From CALKJU01 sp035326425 (lineage in GTDB: Bacteria; Pseudomonadota; Alphaproteobacteria; Geminicoccales; Geminicoccaceae), in NCBI GenBank assembly GCA_035326425.1, contig DAOLFG010000100.1, positions 1 through 15,293 of the forward strand: a DNA stretch of 15,293 nucleotides. The letters run 5' to 3'. Below, piece by piece: positions 1 through 5,831 of this stretch (position 1 is its first letter; the number at the start of each line of letters is the position of its first letter). The translations under genes were made by a program, and so were the position numbers. The notes beneath the pieces are model-generated. The model saw only the letters and a list, made by a program, of their open reading frames with translations. It made no database searches and had not been told where the DNA came from.

Positions 1-55
1 GAGCATCTGACTACGGATCAGAAGGTTGAGGGTTCGACTCCTTCCGGGCGCGCCA
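1..55 (+). tRNA. tRNA-Arg(ACG), 5' truncated by the window edge
   Basis: Only the 3' part of the tRNA is inside the window. The anticodon stem pairs TCTGA (6-10) with TCAGA (18-22) around the 7-nt loop CTACGGA (11-17), which puts anticodon ACG at 13-15 and so decodes arginine CGN codons. The T-arm pairs GAGGG (28-32) with CCTTC (40-44) around TTCGACT. It is followed by the 3' acceptor strand CGGGCGC, a G discriminator and an encoded CCA ending at 55. The D-arm and the 5' acceptor strand lie upstream of the window. tRNA 3' ends are common integration sites, and mobilisation genes follow within 0.5 kb, but no second copy of the 3' end was seen in this window. Confidence 0.93.
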
Positions 56-165
56 GTTTCCCCAAGGGCTTCTTGGCATCTTCGAGCGGAGTCGCTGCAC
101 ACGAGCGCAGCGGAACGCACCGAGATGCAATTCCGCGTCCCCGACGCGTCCCCAAGGAACCCTTC

Positions 166-267
166 ATGGCCGACTTCGTCCCCCTGGACGTGCAACGCGC
201 GGCGGCCGAGTACGCCCGCATCCATGCCCTGCTGTTCGACGGGTGGGATTCACGTCCGAGCATCTGA
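166..267 (+). CDS. Small hypothetical protein, probable 5' part of a frameshifted gene
   Basis: A 33-aa reading frame starting MADFVPLDVQRAAAEYARIH. The ATG at 166 has a good Shine-Dalgarno (AAGGAA at 154-159, 6-nt spacing), and codons up to about 243 show strong G/C in third positions, as in real genes here. The frame then runs into TGA at 265-267, while coding character continues in a different frame from about 243 to 578. The simplest reading is that this is the N-terminus of a gene of about 137 codons that has lost one base (or gained two) around the G-rich stretch at 241-248, or that carries a -1 frameshift. No family was recognised. It could also be a separate short peptide overlapping a second gene. 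Confidence 0.5.
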   Translation: MADFVPLDVQRAAAEYARIHALLFDGWDSRPSI

Positions 268-578
268 TCGCCCTGGCGTCGGCGCTGAGCCAAAACGCCC
301 AACAGATCATCATGGGCCTCGGCATGCGCGACAGCGGCACGGCCGCGCGCGCTCGAGCCGCCGTCCTGGCGCTGCTCACGCTCGGCCACGGCTATGAGCC
401 GCTGGCGGGATCGTCCATCGCCAACCAGATCGGGCTCTACCTCGATGACATGCCATCGAAGGTCGATCGGGCAGCCGCGCTCTCCCGCCTCATCTCCGAG
501 GCGATGGAGATCTACCCGCGCAAGGCCACGATGAAGCTGCGGCTCGACGACAGCGAGGCGGTGCCGGTCCTGTCGTGA
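243..578 (+). CDS. Hypothetical protein, probable 3' part of the frameshifted gene
   Basis: A 111-aa frame opening at a GTG (243) with no Shine-Dalgarno sequence, which argues against independent initiation. The protein is mostly predicted helix, with segments such as EHLIALASALSQNAQQIIMG and a tail KLRLDDSEAVPVLS. There are no obvious membrane segments or catalytic motifs, and I do not recognise a family. Third codon positions are strongly G/C throughout, so the frame is very likely a real coding sequence. It overlaps the 3' end of the preceding frame by 25 nt and converges on the run-on tail of the minus-strand relaxase frame (stop at 490). The position between tRNA-Arg and the mobilisation genes suggests element or edge cargo, but this is inference. 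Confidence 0.6.
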   Translation: MGFTSEHLIALASALSQNAQQIIMGLGMRDSGTAARARAAVLALLTLGHGYEPLAGSSIANQIGLYLDDMPSKVDRAAALSRLISEAMEIYPRKATMKLRLDDSEAVPVLS

Positions 579-1467
579 TCTTCGCCACCCCGGAGCGGCT
601 GGCCCATGCACGGAACCGCTTGACGGCATAGCCGGTGCCGTTCGAGCAGCCGAAGCGGATCGGCGAGGTGTCGGTTCTGCCCTGAAACCAGACGTTGTCG
701 GCGAAGCAGTCCTCGCAGGTGCCGTCTGCCCAATTCGTGTTGTGGTTGATGAACAGGATCTGGCGGCAGTCGCGCGCAACGATCGTGTCGACGCCGCCGT
801 GCCTGATGCCCAGCTCCCAGGTCACGACCTGGTCCTGGTTGCCGAGGTAGTTGGAGGCTTTCAGGGTTACCGCCAATGCCGCCCTGGAATCCGACCGCTG
901 CCAGCAGCGCAGGAACAGGGCCTTCAACGCCTTCGGGCCGGCCTTGGCGAGCTTGGCCTGCTGGCCCTCGGCCCGGCCGTAGCTCAGCGGATCGCGCCCG
1001 GCCTTCTTCTCGAAGCCGGCGGGCATCTTCCAGCCATGCTCGCGAAGGAGCTCGCGCGCCTTGTCCATGAGCTTCAGCTCGAAATGCGACAGGTTGATCG
1101 CCCGCATCCGCGTCGCGTCGATGCGCGACCAGACGCAGTGGGCGTGCCTTCTGCCTTCCTTCTCGTGGAAGACGATGGCCCGCGGCTGGCCCTTCAGGCC
1201 CAGCCGCTTCTCGATGTCGGTGATCGCCGCCTCGAAGGCCTTGACCGACACGTTGGCCTTCGGCGGCGGGTTCAGGCTCAGCGAGAACAGGAACTGTCGG
1301 CACTTGGTGCCGAGGCTGATGGCGTGGGCTTCCTTCAATGCACCCGGCAGATCACGGGCGACGAAGCCGCGCAGCTCGTGCACCTCGACATGGTCGTTGT
1401 CGATGTCATTGAGCAGATGGCGGGCCAGGGCCATGCCGCCGCCACGCTGGCTGGCCTTGAGGATCAC
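490..1467 (-). CDS. Relaxase/mobilisation nuclease, chimeric or truncated
   Basis: Relaxases nick the transfer origin of mobilisable DNA and pilot the strand. The start is taken as the GTG at 1467, which overlaps the TGA of the MobC-like gene (GTGA, 4 nt) and gives MILKASQRGGGMALARHLL, the usual N-terminus of this family. The central signature FHEKEGRRHAHCVWSRID is present, with H101, H108 and H110 as likely metal ligands. Family-like sequence continues to about residue 196 (CWQRSDSRAAL, near base 880). Beyond that the protein stops looking like a relaxase: residues ~200-288 form an unrelated stretch with C234, C251, C254 and C274, and the last ~35 residues run antisense through the 3' end of the plus-strand gene. 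I infer a recombination junction near 880 and a lost native stop. The nuclease half may fold; mobilisation activity is doubtful. Confidence 0.75.
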   Translation of the reverse strand: MILKASQRGGGMALARHLLNDIDNDHVEVHELRGFVARDLPGALKEAHAISLGTKCRQFLFSLSLNPPPKANVSVKAFEAAITDIEKRLGLKGQPRAIVFHEKEGRRHAHCVWSRIDATRMRAINLSHFELKLMDKARELLREHGWKMPAGFEKKAGRDPLSYGRAEGQQAKLAKAGPKALKALFLRCWQRSDSRAALAVTLKASNYLGNQDQVVTWELGIRHGGVDTIVARDCRQILFINHNTNWADGTCEDCFADNVWFQGRTDTSPIRFGCSNGTGYAVKRFRAWASRSGVAKITTGPAPPRCRRAAASSWPCAGRSPSPRR

Positions 1468-1916
1468 GGGACATCCCGCCCCAGCGCCGCCAGCAGCGCC
1501 TGGCGCAGCTCGACGACAAAGGCATAGGCCTCGTCGATCCGGGCCGTGGTGTCGCCATCGACCGGCAGCGTGCCGAGATGGGCGTGGTGGGCCAGCTGGT
1601 TGAGGTTGTTGGCGATGTGCCACTGGCCGAGCAGCGCCAGGGCCTGGGCCATCGCCTGCTGGTCGGCCACCGGCCGGTAGTCATGCCGGCCGGGCCTGGG
1701 CTTTTCGCCACCTTTGGCGAAGACCCGCTGGCGCACGAAGGCGCTGACCGACATCCCGGCACTCAGCCGGGCCAGCTGCTCGGCCTCGGCAGCGGTCAGC
1801 CGCAGCGTGATCCGCGGTGAGGATCGGCCGCGGCCACGCTCAGGACGCGGAGGCCGGGCCGCTTCGGCAAAGGCTTCCCGCAGGGAAGGATATGAAAAAT
1901 CCCTGCCGCCCGTCAC
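1464..1916 (-). CDS. mobC: MobC-like plasmid mobilisation relaxosome protein
   Basis: A 150-aa protein matching the layout of MobC-type relaxosome accessory proteins, which bind the transfer origin and help the relaxase nick. An Arg/Pro-rich N-terminus (residues 20-34) is followed by a ribbon-helix-helix-like segment at about 35-67 (RITLRLTAAEAEQLARLSAG, then SAFVRQRVF). The C-terminal helix region at 92-115 contains GQWHIANNLNQLAHHAHLG, the typical MobC 'NNLNQLA' block. The start is a GTG at 1916 without a convincing ribosome binding site. The 3' end overlaps the relaxase start by 4 nt, so the two were co-translated. The DNA just upstream (1950-2090) is noticeably more A/T-rich than the flanks, fitting acquired DNA. 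Confidence 0.8.
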   Translation of the reverse strand: MTGGRDFSYPSLREAFAEAARPPRPERGRGRSSPRITLRLTAAEAEQLARLSAGMSVSAFVRQRVFAKGGEKPRPGRHDYRPVADQQAMAQALALLGQWHIANNLNQLAHHAHLGTLPVDGDTTARIDEAYAFVVELRQALLAALGRDVP

Positions 1917-2167
1917 GGAGCCGGCCCTTGCGGGCCTCGCTCCAAGCTCTTCAGATGGATGTTCCAGTCATGCAGAATATCGAATAGCGCGTTCGAAGCC
2001 TCTCCGTCGAGGCACGCCAGGAAATTCTCGGACAAATTGGTCGATTGCCTCCGGTCGAGACGAGGCTTCGGTAATTTTTCGGTAGCATGCGGCGTTGGCC
2101 GGCCCTGAATCCTGCCGGATCGAGGGGCGAGCGGGCCGGAGCATGCCGTCTCGGGGCCGCCTTCCAC
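1913..2167 (-). CDS. Questionable small ORF upstream of mobC
   Basis: An 84-codon frame whose TGA overlaps the mobC GTG (GTGA). That overlap is the main reason to list it, because operons of mobilisation genes often use such junctions. Only the second half (from about residue 30, ending LHDWNIHLKSLERGPQGPAP) has protein-like composition; the first 30 residues are Pro/Arg-rich and look like out-of-frame GC-rich DNA. No family, good ribosome binding site or motif is seen. It may be a remnant 3' end of a gene lost when the left edge was rearranged, or it may not be coding. Confidence 0.22.
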   Translation of the reverse strand: MEGGPETACSGPLAPRSGRIQGRPTPHATEKLPKPRLDRRQSTNLSENFLACLDGEASNALFDILHDWNIHLKSLERGPQGPAP

Positions 2168-2272
2168 TCCCCGGAACTGCGCTTGCGAAGCGGACTGGCA
2201 GCTCGGACCTCGACCTGAGCAGTCGGAGGTGAGCTGTCGCGGTTCTTCGGTACTGGAACCCGCTGAATCCCG
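1917..2272. other. Gap of about 356 bp between mobC and the LysR gene
   Basis: Apart from the doubtful small ORF on the minus strand, nothing convincing is seen here. The segment around 1950-2090 is less GC-rich than its surroundings and contains A/T-rich patches (near 2068-2082), unlike the genes on either side. This marks the probable border between the mobile-element remnant on the left and the catabolic cluster on the right. No inverted repeat or tRNA-derived repeat that would define an element end was found. Confidence 0.5.
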
Positions 2273-3190
2273 TCACGGCATCCGCCCGCGCCCGGCCTCG
2301 AGCGCGGCCAGCATTTGTGCCAGATGCTCGGTCATAGCGGCTACGGCCGGGCTGGGCCGGCGGCGTCGGGGGAGGATCAGGCCGACGCGTAGAGCCGATA
2401 TGCGCCTCTCGGTCAGCGGGACCGCGACCACCTCGCCTCTGGCGATCTCCTCGACGAAGCCGATGCGCGAGTAGAAGGCGACGCCGAGCCCGGCGCGGAC
2501 CATGTGCTTGAGCATGCCGAGATTGTTGGCGACCAGCAGCGCCCGGCTGGAGGTCTTGGCCGCCGCCAGCTCCGCATCCATCGCCGAGCGGGTCGGCCGC
2601 GTGTCGGGCTGGAAGAGCAGGGGATAGCGGGCGCACTCGACGAAGCTGGTGGTTTCCCGGTCGGCGAGCGGATGGCTCGCCGCTACCATGGCGCAGATCG
2701 GTGACGGCACGTCGAAGGCGAAATGCACGTCGGCATGGCTCTCGAGATCGAAGCTGATGCCGATGTCGGCCTCGCCCTCGGCGACGCGCACGGCGATCTG
2801 GTTGGGATCGCAGGCTTCGACAACGAAGCGCACCGCCGGATGGCGACGGTGGAAGCTCTCGATGGCACGGGGCAGGGCCTGGACGAACAGGCTGTCGAGG
2901 CTGGCTATGCGGACGATGCCGCTCTTGACGCCGCGCAGGCCGGCCAGCTCGCCTTTGATGCGGTCGAACTCGTGCAGCGTGCCGCGGGCGTGGCGGATCA
3001 CCAACTCGCCGGCGGGCGTGAGGCGAAGGCCCTTGGGCAGCCGCTCGAACAGCTGCACGCCCAGCTCGGCCTCGATCTTCAGGATCTGCCGGTTGACCGC
3101 CGAGGCGGCGACGTTGAGCCGCTCGGACGCCTGCCGGATCGAGCCGGCGCGGGCGACCTCCTCGAGATAGCGCAGGACGGCGGCGTGCAT
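2273..3190 (-). CDS. LysR-family transcriptional regulator
   Basis: A 305-aa protein of normal LysR length. The N-terminal winged helix-turn-helix covers roughly residues 1-65: LRYLEEVARAGSIRQASERL followed by NVAASAVNRQILKIEAELG and the wing LFERLPKGLRLTPAG. A linker helix follows, then the periplasmic-binding-protein-like effector domain from about 90 to 295. LysR regulators bind T-N11-A boxes and respond to a pathway metabolite. This one is the last gene of the minus-strand cluster, 127 bp beyond the class II aldolase gene and on the same strand, not divergent as is usual. It is the natural candidate to control the cluster, possibly through the palindrome at 11205-11223; that link is inference. 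The effector is unknown. Confidence 0.95.
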   Translation of the reverse strand: MHAAVLRYLEEVARAGSIRQASERLNVAASAVNRQILKIEAELGVQLFERLPKGLRLTPAGELVIRHARGTLHEFDRIKGELAGLRGVKSGIVRIASLDSLFVQALPRAIESFHRRHPAVRFVVEACDPNQIAVRVAEGEADIGISFDLESHADVHFAFDVPSPICAMVAASHPLADRETTSFVECARYPLLFQPDTRPTRSAMDAELAAAKTSSRALLVANNLGMLKHMVRAGLGVAFYSRIGFVEEIARGEVVAVPLTERRISALRVGLILPRRRRPSPAVAAMTEHLAQMLAALEAGRGRMP

Positions 3191-3317
3191 GGCCCGAACA
3201 GCCTAGCGCGAGCGCTCCGGCTGTCGATGCCGGAGGCCAGGCGCGGTACGAGGGCTCGCCGCAGCGCGTGACGCAGGCGGCGTAGGCGGGCGGTGCGCGG
3301 ATCCTTGCCGATCGGGC

Positions 3318-4109
3318 TCAGCTGGCGAAGTCGGCGCCGTCGCGCGCCAGGATGCGCTTGACGCTCTCCAGATGCATCCGGGCGCTCTCCGGGTCGCCCT
3401 CGCGCATCTGTGCGGCACATTTGCGGGCGATCGCCTCGGGCACCGGGACCAGCTTGCGGCCGGTGCTCATCGCCTTGACCTGCGCCTCGGCGGCGCGCTC
3501 CAGGTAGTAGAGATCGTCCCAGGCCTCGGCGATGGTCGGGCCCACCACCATGACGCCGTGGTTGCGCATGAACAGGATGTCGGCGTCGCCCATGGCGGCG
3601 GCGATGCGGTCGCCTTCGCTCTCGTCGAGCGCCAGGCCGTTGTAGCTCTCGTCGACGATCGTACGGCCATAGAACTTGAGCGAGGACTGCACGGCCCAGG
3701 CCAACGGCTCGCCCTCGATCATGGTGAGCGCCGTGGCGTTCGGCATGTGGGTGTGGAAGGCGGCCCGGGCGCGCGGATTGTGCATGTGCAGGCGGGCGTG
3801 GATGTAGAACGCGGTCGCTTCGGGCTTGCCGTCGCCTTCGACCACGTTGCCGTGGAAATCGCAGATCAGCAGGCTGGAGGCCGTCACCTCGGCAAAGGCG
3901 AGGCCGTAGGGGTTGACGAGGAAAAGGTCGTCGCGGCCGGGCACCATGGCTGAGAAGTGGTTGCAGATACCCTCGTGTAGGCCGAGGCGGGCGGCCATGC
4001 GCAGGGCGGCGGCGAGATCGATGCGGGCCTGGGCGACCGCATCCTCGTCGAGGAGGCTGTTGCGCAGGAGCGGCGGCACGCTCCCAACCCCCTGAAGCTC
4101 GTGGCCCAC
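3318..4109 (-). CDS. Class II aldolase/adducin family protein
   Basis: A 263-aa protein of the AraD/FucA fold, whose enzymes use a divalent metal (usually Zn2+) to cleave or form a C-C bond next to a carbonyl, or to epimerise or decarboxylate. The metal-binding set is intact: H119 and H121 in AAFHTHMPNATAL and H184 in MRNHGVMVVG, with E97 (GKPEAT) near the position of the usual catalytic acid. The start is a GTG at 4109, chosen because a strong Shine-Dalgarno (GAGGGGG, 4114-4120) lies 4 nt upstream and overlaps the stop of the ferredoxin gene, giving translational coupling. Context suggests the cleavage step for a hydroxy- or keto-acid intermediate of the cluster. The substrate cannot be read from the sequence; an adducin-like decarboxylase or lyase role is possible. 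Confidence 0.93.
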   Translation of the reverse strand: MGHELQGVGSVPPLLRNSLLDEDAVAQARIDLAAALRMAARLGLHEGICNHFSAMVPGRDDLFLVNPYGLAFAEVTASSLLICDFHGNVVEGDGKPEATAFYIHARLHMHNPRARAAFHTHMPNATALTMIEGEPLAWAVQSSLKFYGRTIVDESYNGLALDESEGDRIAAAMGDADILFMRNHGVMVVGPTIAEAWDDLYYLERAAEAQVKAMSTGRKLVPVPEAIARKCAAQMREGDPESARMHLESVKRILARDGADFAS

Positions 4110-4118
4110 GGATCCCCC

Positions 4119-4445
4119 TCAGTTGGCGGCGTGGGAGGCTATTAGCGGATGATCCTTGTCGCTGCGATAGGTGTCGGCGAGGCCGCCGGGTGAGCCCCAG
4201 CCGGTGACGGCCTCGCCGAAGAACTCGCGGTTGGCCTCGGCATAGGCGGCCCAGCGCGCCGGCACGTGGTCCTCCTCGTAGATCGCCTCGACCGGGCAGA
4301 CCGACAGGCAGAGCCCGCAATTGATGCATTCCTCGGGGTGGATGTAGAACATCCGGCCACCCTCGTAGATGCAGTCGACCGGGCAGACCCGGGCGCAGGC
4401 GCCGTCCTTCACGTCGACGCAGGGCTCGGCGATCACATAGGGCAT
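4119..4445 (-). CDS. fdxA: 7Fe ferredoxin (3Fe-4S plus 4Fe-4S), FdxA type
   Basis: A 108-aa soluble electron carrier. Cysteines C9, C17 and C50 fit the 3Fe-4S site, and C21, C40, C43 and C46 the 4Fe-4S site, the arrangement known from Azotobacter FdI (offset by one); C25 is the extra cysteine of this family. Motifs are CVDVKDGACARVCPVDCIYEG and CINCGLCLSVCPVEAIY. The opening MPYVIAEPCVDVKDGAC and the tail PARWAAYAEANREFFG resemble, from memory, actinobacterial 7Fe ferredoxins more than the common proteobacterial FdxA. Its ATG overlaps the crotonase TGA by one base (TGATG), and the aldolase follows with a coupled start, so it is cotranscribed with the pathway. It probably carries electrons for the FAD oxidoreductase or an oxygenase encoded elsewhere; the partner is not proven. 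Confidence 0.95.
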   Translation of the reverse strand: MPYVIAEPCVDVKDGACARVCPVDCIYEGGRMFYIHPEECINCGLCLSVCPVEAIYEEDHVPARWAAYAEANREFFGEAVTGWGSPGGLADTYRSDKDHPLIASHAAN

Positions 4446-5221
4446 CAGCGGCCCTGCCAGACCGGCTTGCGCTTCTCGACGAAGGCGCGGACGCCTTCCA
4501 GACCGTCCTCGCTCTGCAGGGCACGGATCAGCGGCTCGCTGCGGTGCGCCTGCGCTTCGACAGCACTCAGCTGGGCGGTGCGGCGGACGGTGTGCTTGAT
4601 GGCACGGATCGACAGGGGCGCGCAGGCCAGCACGTCGGCGACCCAGCGGTCGACGGCGGCGTCAAGCTCGGCGCGCGGCACCACCTCGTTGATGAGACCC
4701 CAGCGCGCCAGCTCGGCCGCCTTCATCCGCTTGGCCGTCAGCATCATGCCCATGGCGAGGTTGCGCGGGATCAGCCGCGGCAGCAGCACCATGCCGCCAT
4801 CCAGCGGCAGCCGACCGACGCGAGGCTCGGGCAGGGTCAGCTCGGCCTCCTCGGCGGCGACGACGATGTCGGCACCCAGCACCATCTCAAAGCCGCCGCC
4901 CAACGCGAAGCCGTTGACGCGGGCGATCACCGGGATGTCGAGCGTCGTGCGCAGTGCTATGCCGCCGAAGCCGCCGGGCCGCGGTGCGGCCCAGTATTCG
5001 AGGCCGTTCTTGCTGCTTTCGTCCTTCATGTCGGCACCGGCGCAGAAGGCGCGCTCGCCGGTACCGGTGAGAACGATGCACCTCACGTCACTGCTACGTT
5101 CCAGCTCCTCCCAGATTTCGATCAGCCGCTTCTCGGTCGCGGAGTCGACCGCATTGAGGCGTTCCGGCCGATCGATGGTGACGCGGGCGACGTAGTCCTT
5201 GATGTCGAGATGTACGGTCAT
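4445..5221 (-). CDS. Enoyl-CoA hydratase/isomerase family (crotonase), CaiD-like
   Basis: A 258-aa crotonase. The oxyanion-hole segments are RAFCAGADMK (about 58-66) and VNGFALGGGFEM (102-113). Both acidic residues used by hydratases are present: E112 in GGGFE and E132 in LPEPRVGRLPLDGG. The PGGFGGI stretch near residue 84 and the end of the protein, FVEKRKPVWQGR, resemble carnitinyl-CoA dehydratase CaiD. A CaiB-type CoA transferase is encoded in the same cluster, so reversible hydration/dehydration of a CoA-activated acid is the likely reaction. The gene is the first of the second minus-strand block and has no clear Shine-Dalgarno; upstream DNA belongs to the antisense hicAB locus. The substrate is unknown, and other crotonase reactions (isomerase, hydrolase) cannot be excluded. 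Confidence 0.93.
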   Translation of the reverse strand: MTVHLDIKDYVARVTIDRPERLNAVDSATEKRLIEIWEELERSSDVRCIVLTGTGERAFCAGADMKDESSKNGLEYWAAPRPGGFGGIALRTTLDIPVIARVNGFALGGGFEMVLGADIVVAAEEAELTLPEPRVGRLPLDGGMVLLPRLIPRNLAMGMMLTAKRMKAAELARWGLINEVVPRAELDAAVDRWVADVLACAPLSIRAIKHTVRRTAQLSAVEAQAHRSEPLIRALQSEDGLEGVRAFVEKRKPVWQGR

Positions 5222-5229
5222 GCTGCTAC

Positions 5230-5276
5230 CACTACACAGCTTGCGCTGGGCGCAGCCGTGTCCATGTGCTGTAGTG
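5230..5276. promoter_or_regulatory. Divergent control region with an inverted repeat
   Basis: This short divergent spacer between the crotonase gene (minus) and hicA (plus) carries the inverted repeat CACTACA (5230-5236) and TGTAGTG (5270-5276), 33 bp apart. Such paired half-sites are typical of toxin-antitoxin operators, and it lies directly upstream of hicA. No convincing -35/-10 pair was found on either strand. The half-sites are short and may be coincidental, and the HicB protein here lacks an obvious DNA-binding domain. Confidence 0.28.
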
Positions 5277-5283
5277 TTGATCG

Positions 5284-5478
5284 ATGCCGCTCAGCAGCCG
5301 GGAGATCATCCGCAAGCTCGTCGCCGACGGCTGGGTCGAGGTCGCTCAAAAAGGCTCGCACAAGCAGTTCCGGCATCCGACGCGGCCCGGTAGCACGACG
5401 GTGCCGCATCCGAAGAAGGAGCTGCCCATTGGCACCATTCGGGCGATCGAGCGCCAAAGCGGCGTCAAGCTTCTGTAG
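5284..5478 (+). CDS. hicA: HicA toxin, mRNA interferase of a type II toxin-antitoxin pair
   Basis: A 64-aa protein of the HicA family, small double-stranded-RNA-binding-like fold enzymes that cleave mRNA and arrest growth until neutralised by HicB. The signature runs SSREIIRKLVADGWVEVAQK then GSHKQFRHPTRPGSTTVPHP. H26 in GSHKQF is the catalytic histidine of the family, and the motif is followed by the usual basic tail (KKELPIGTIRAIERQSGV). The length is normal and nothing looks broken. It precedes hicB by 9 nt, the canonical toxin-first order, and reads against all neighbouring metabolic genes. No Shine-Dalgarno is visible before the ATG, which could keep toxin translation low. Confidence 0.95.
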   Translation: MPLSSREIIRKLVADGWVEVAQKGSHKQFRHPTRPGSTTVPHPKKELPIGTIRAIERQSGVKLL

Positions 5479-5487
5479 GGGATTCCT

Positions 5488-5823
5488 ATGGCCACCTATG
5501 TCGCTCTGCTCTCGAAGGACGCCGACAGCGACTATGGCGTCCACTTCCCCGACTTTCCCGGCTGCGTCACGGCGGGCTCCAACCTCGACGAGGTGAGGGC
5601 AATGGTCCAGGAAGCATTGTCCTTCCACATCGAGGGGCTTGCCGAGGATGGGCGGCGGCTGCCAGCCGCGACTCCGCTGGCCGGGGTCATGGCCGATCCA
5701 GAGAATGCCGGCAGCTTCCCGTTTCTGGTCCGAGTCGACCGGAAGTCGGGCGCCGCCGAGGTCGACGCCAGCCTGAACGATGCGTTCACGCAGGCGCGGC
5801 TGGCGGCGGCGCAGGCTGCCTGA
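5488..5823 (+). CDS. hicB: HicB antitoxin without an obvious DNA-binding domain
   Basis: A 111-aa HicB-family antitoxin that should bind and block HicA. The partial RNase-H-like HicB fold is clear: YVALLSKDADSDYGVHFPDF, then PGCVTAGSNLDEVRAMVQEA and LSFHIEGLAEDGRRLPA. A strong Shine-Dalgarno (TAGGGGA, 5476-5482) overlaps the hicA stop, so the antitoxin is probably translated more efficiently than the toxin and coupled to it. Many HicB proteins carry a C-terminal ribbon-helix-helix or helix-turn-helix segment for autorepression. Here the sequence after PFLVRVDRKSG is only a short Ala-rich helix (NDAFTQARLAAAQAA), so neutralisation is likely but autoregulation by this protein is doubtful. It ends 8 nt from the convergent CoA-transferase stop. 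Confidence 0.93.
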   Translation: MATYVALLSKDADSDYGVHFPDFPGCVTAGSNLDEVRAMVQEALSFHIEGLAEDGRRLPAATPLAGVMADPENAGSFPFLVRVDRKSGAAEVDASLNDAFTQARLAAAQAA

Positions 5824-5831
5824 CGAGAGCA

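Noticed and set aside
62..76. Small inverted repeat CCAAG/CTTGG after the tRNA
   Set aside because: The stem is only 5 bp with no T-run after it, too weak to call a terminator.
2241..2260. GGTTC/GAACC stem after the LysR gene
   Set aside because: Five pairs with a 10-nt loop and no T-tract; likely chance.
3191..3317. Possible promoter or operator between the LysR and aldolase genes (AGCGC-GA-GCGCT at 3205-3216)
   Set aside because: The palindrome has only 5-bp arms in very GC-rich DNA and no recognisable -35/-10 pair accompanies it.
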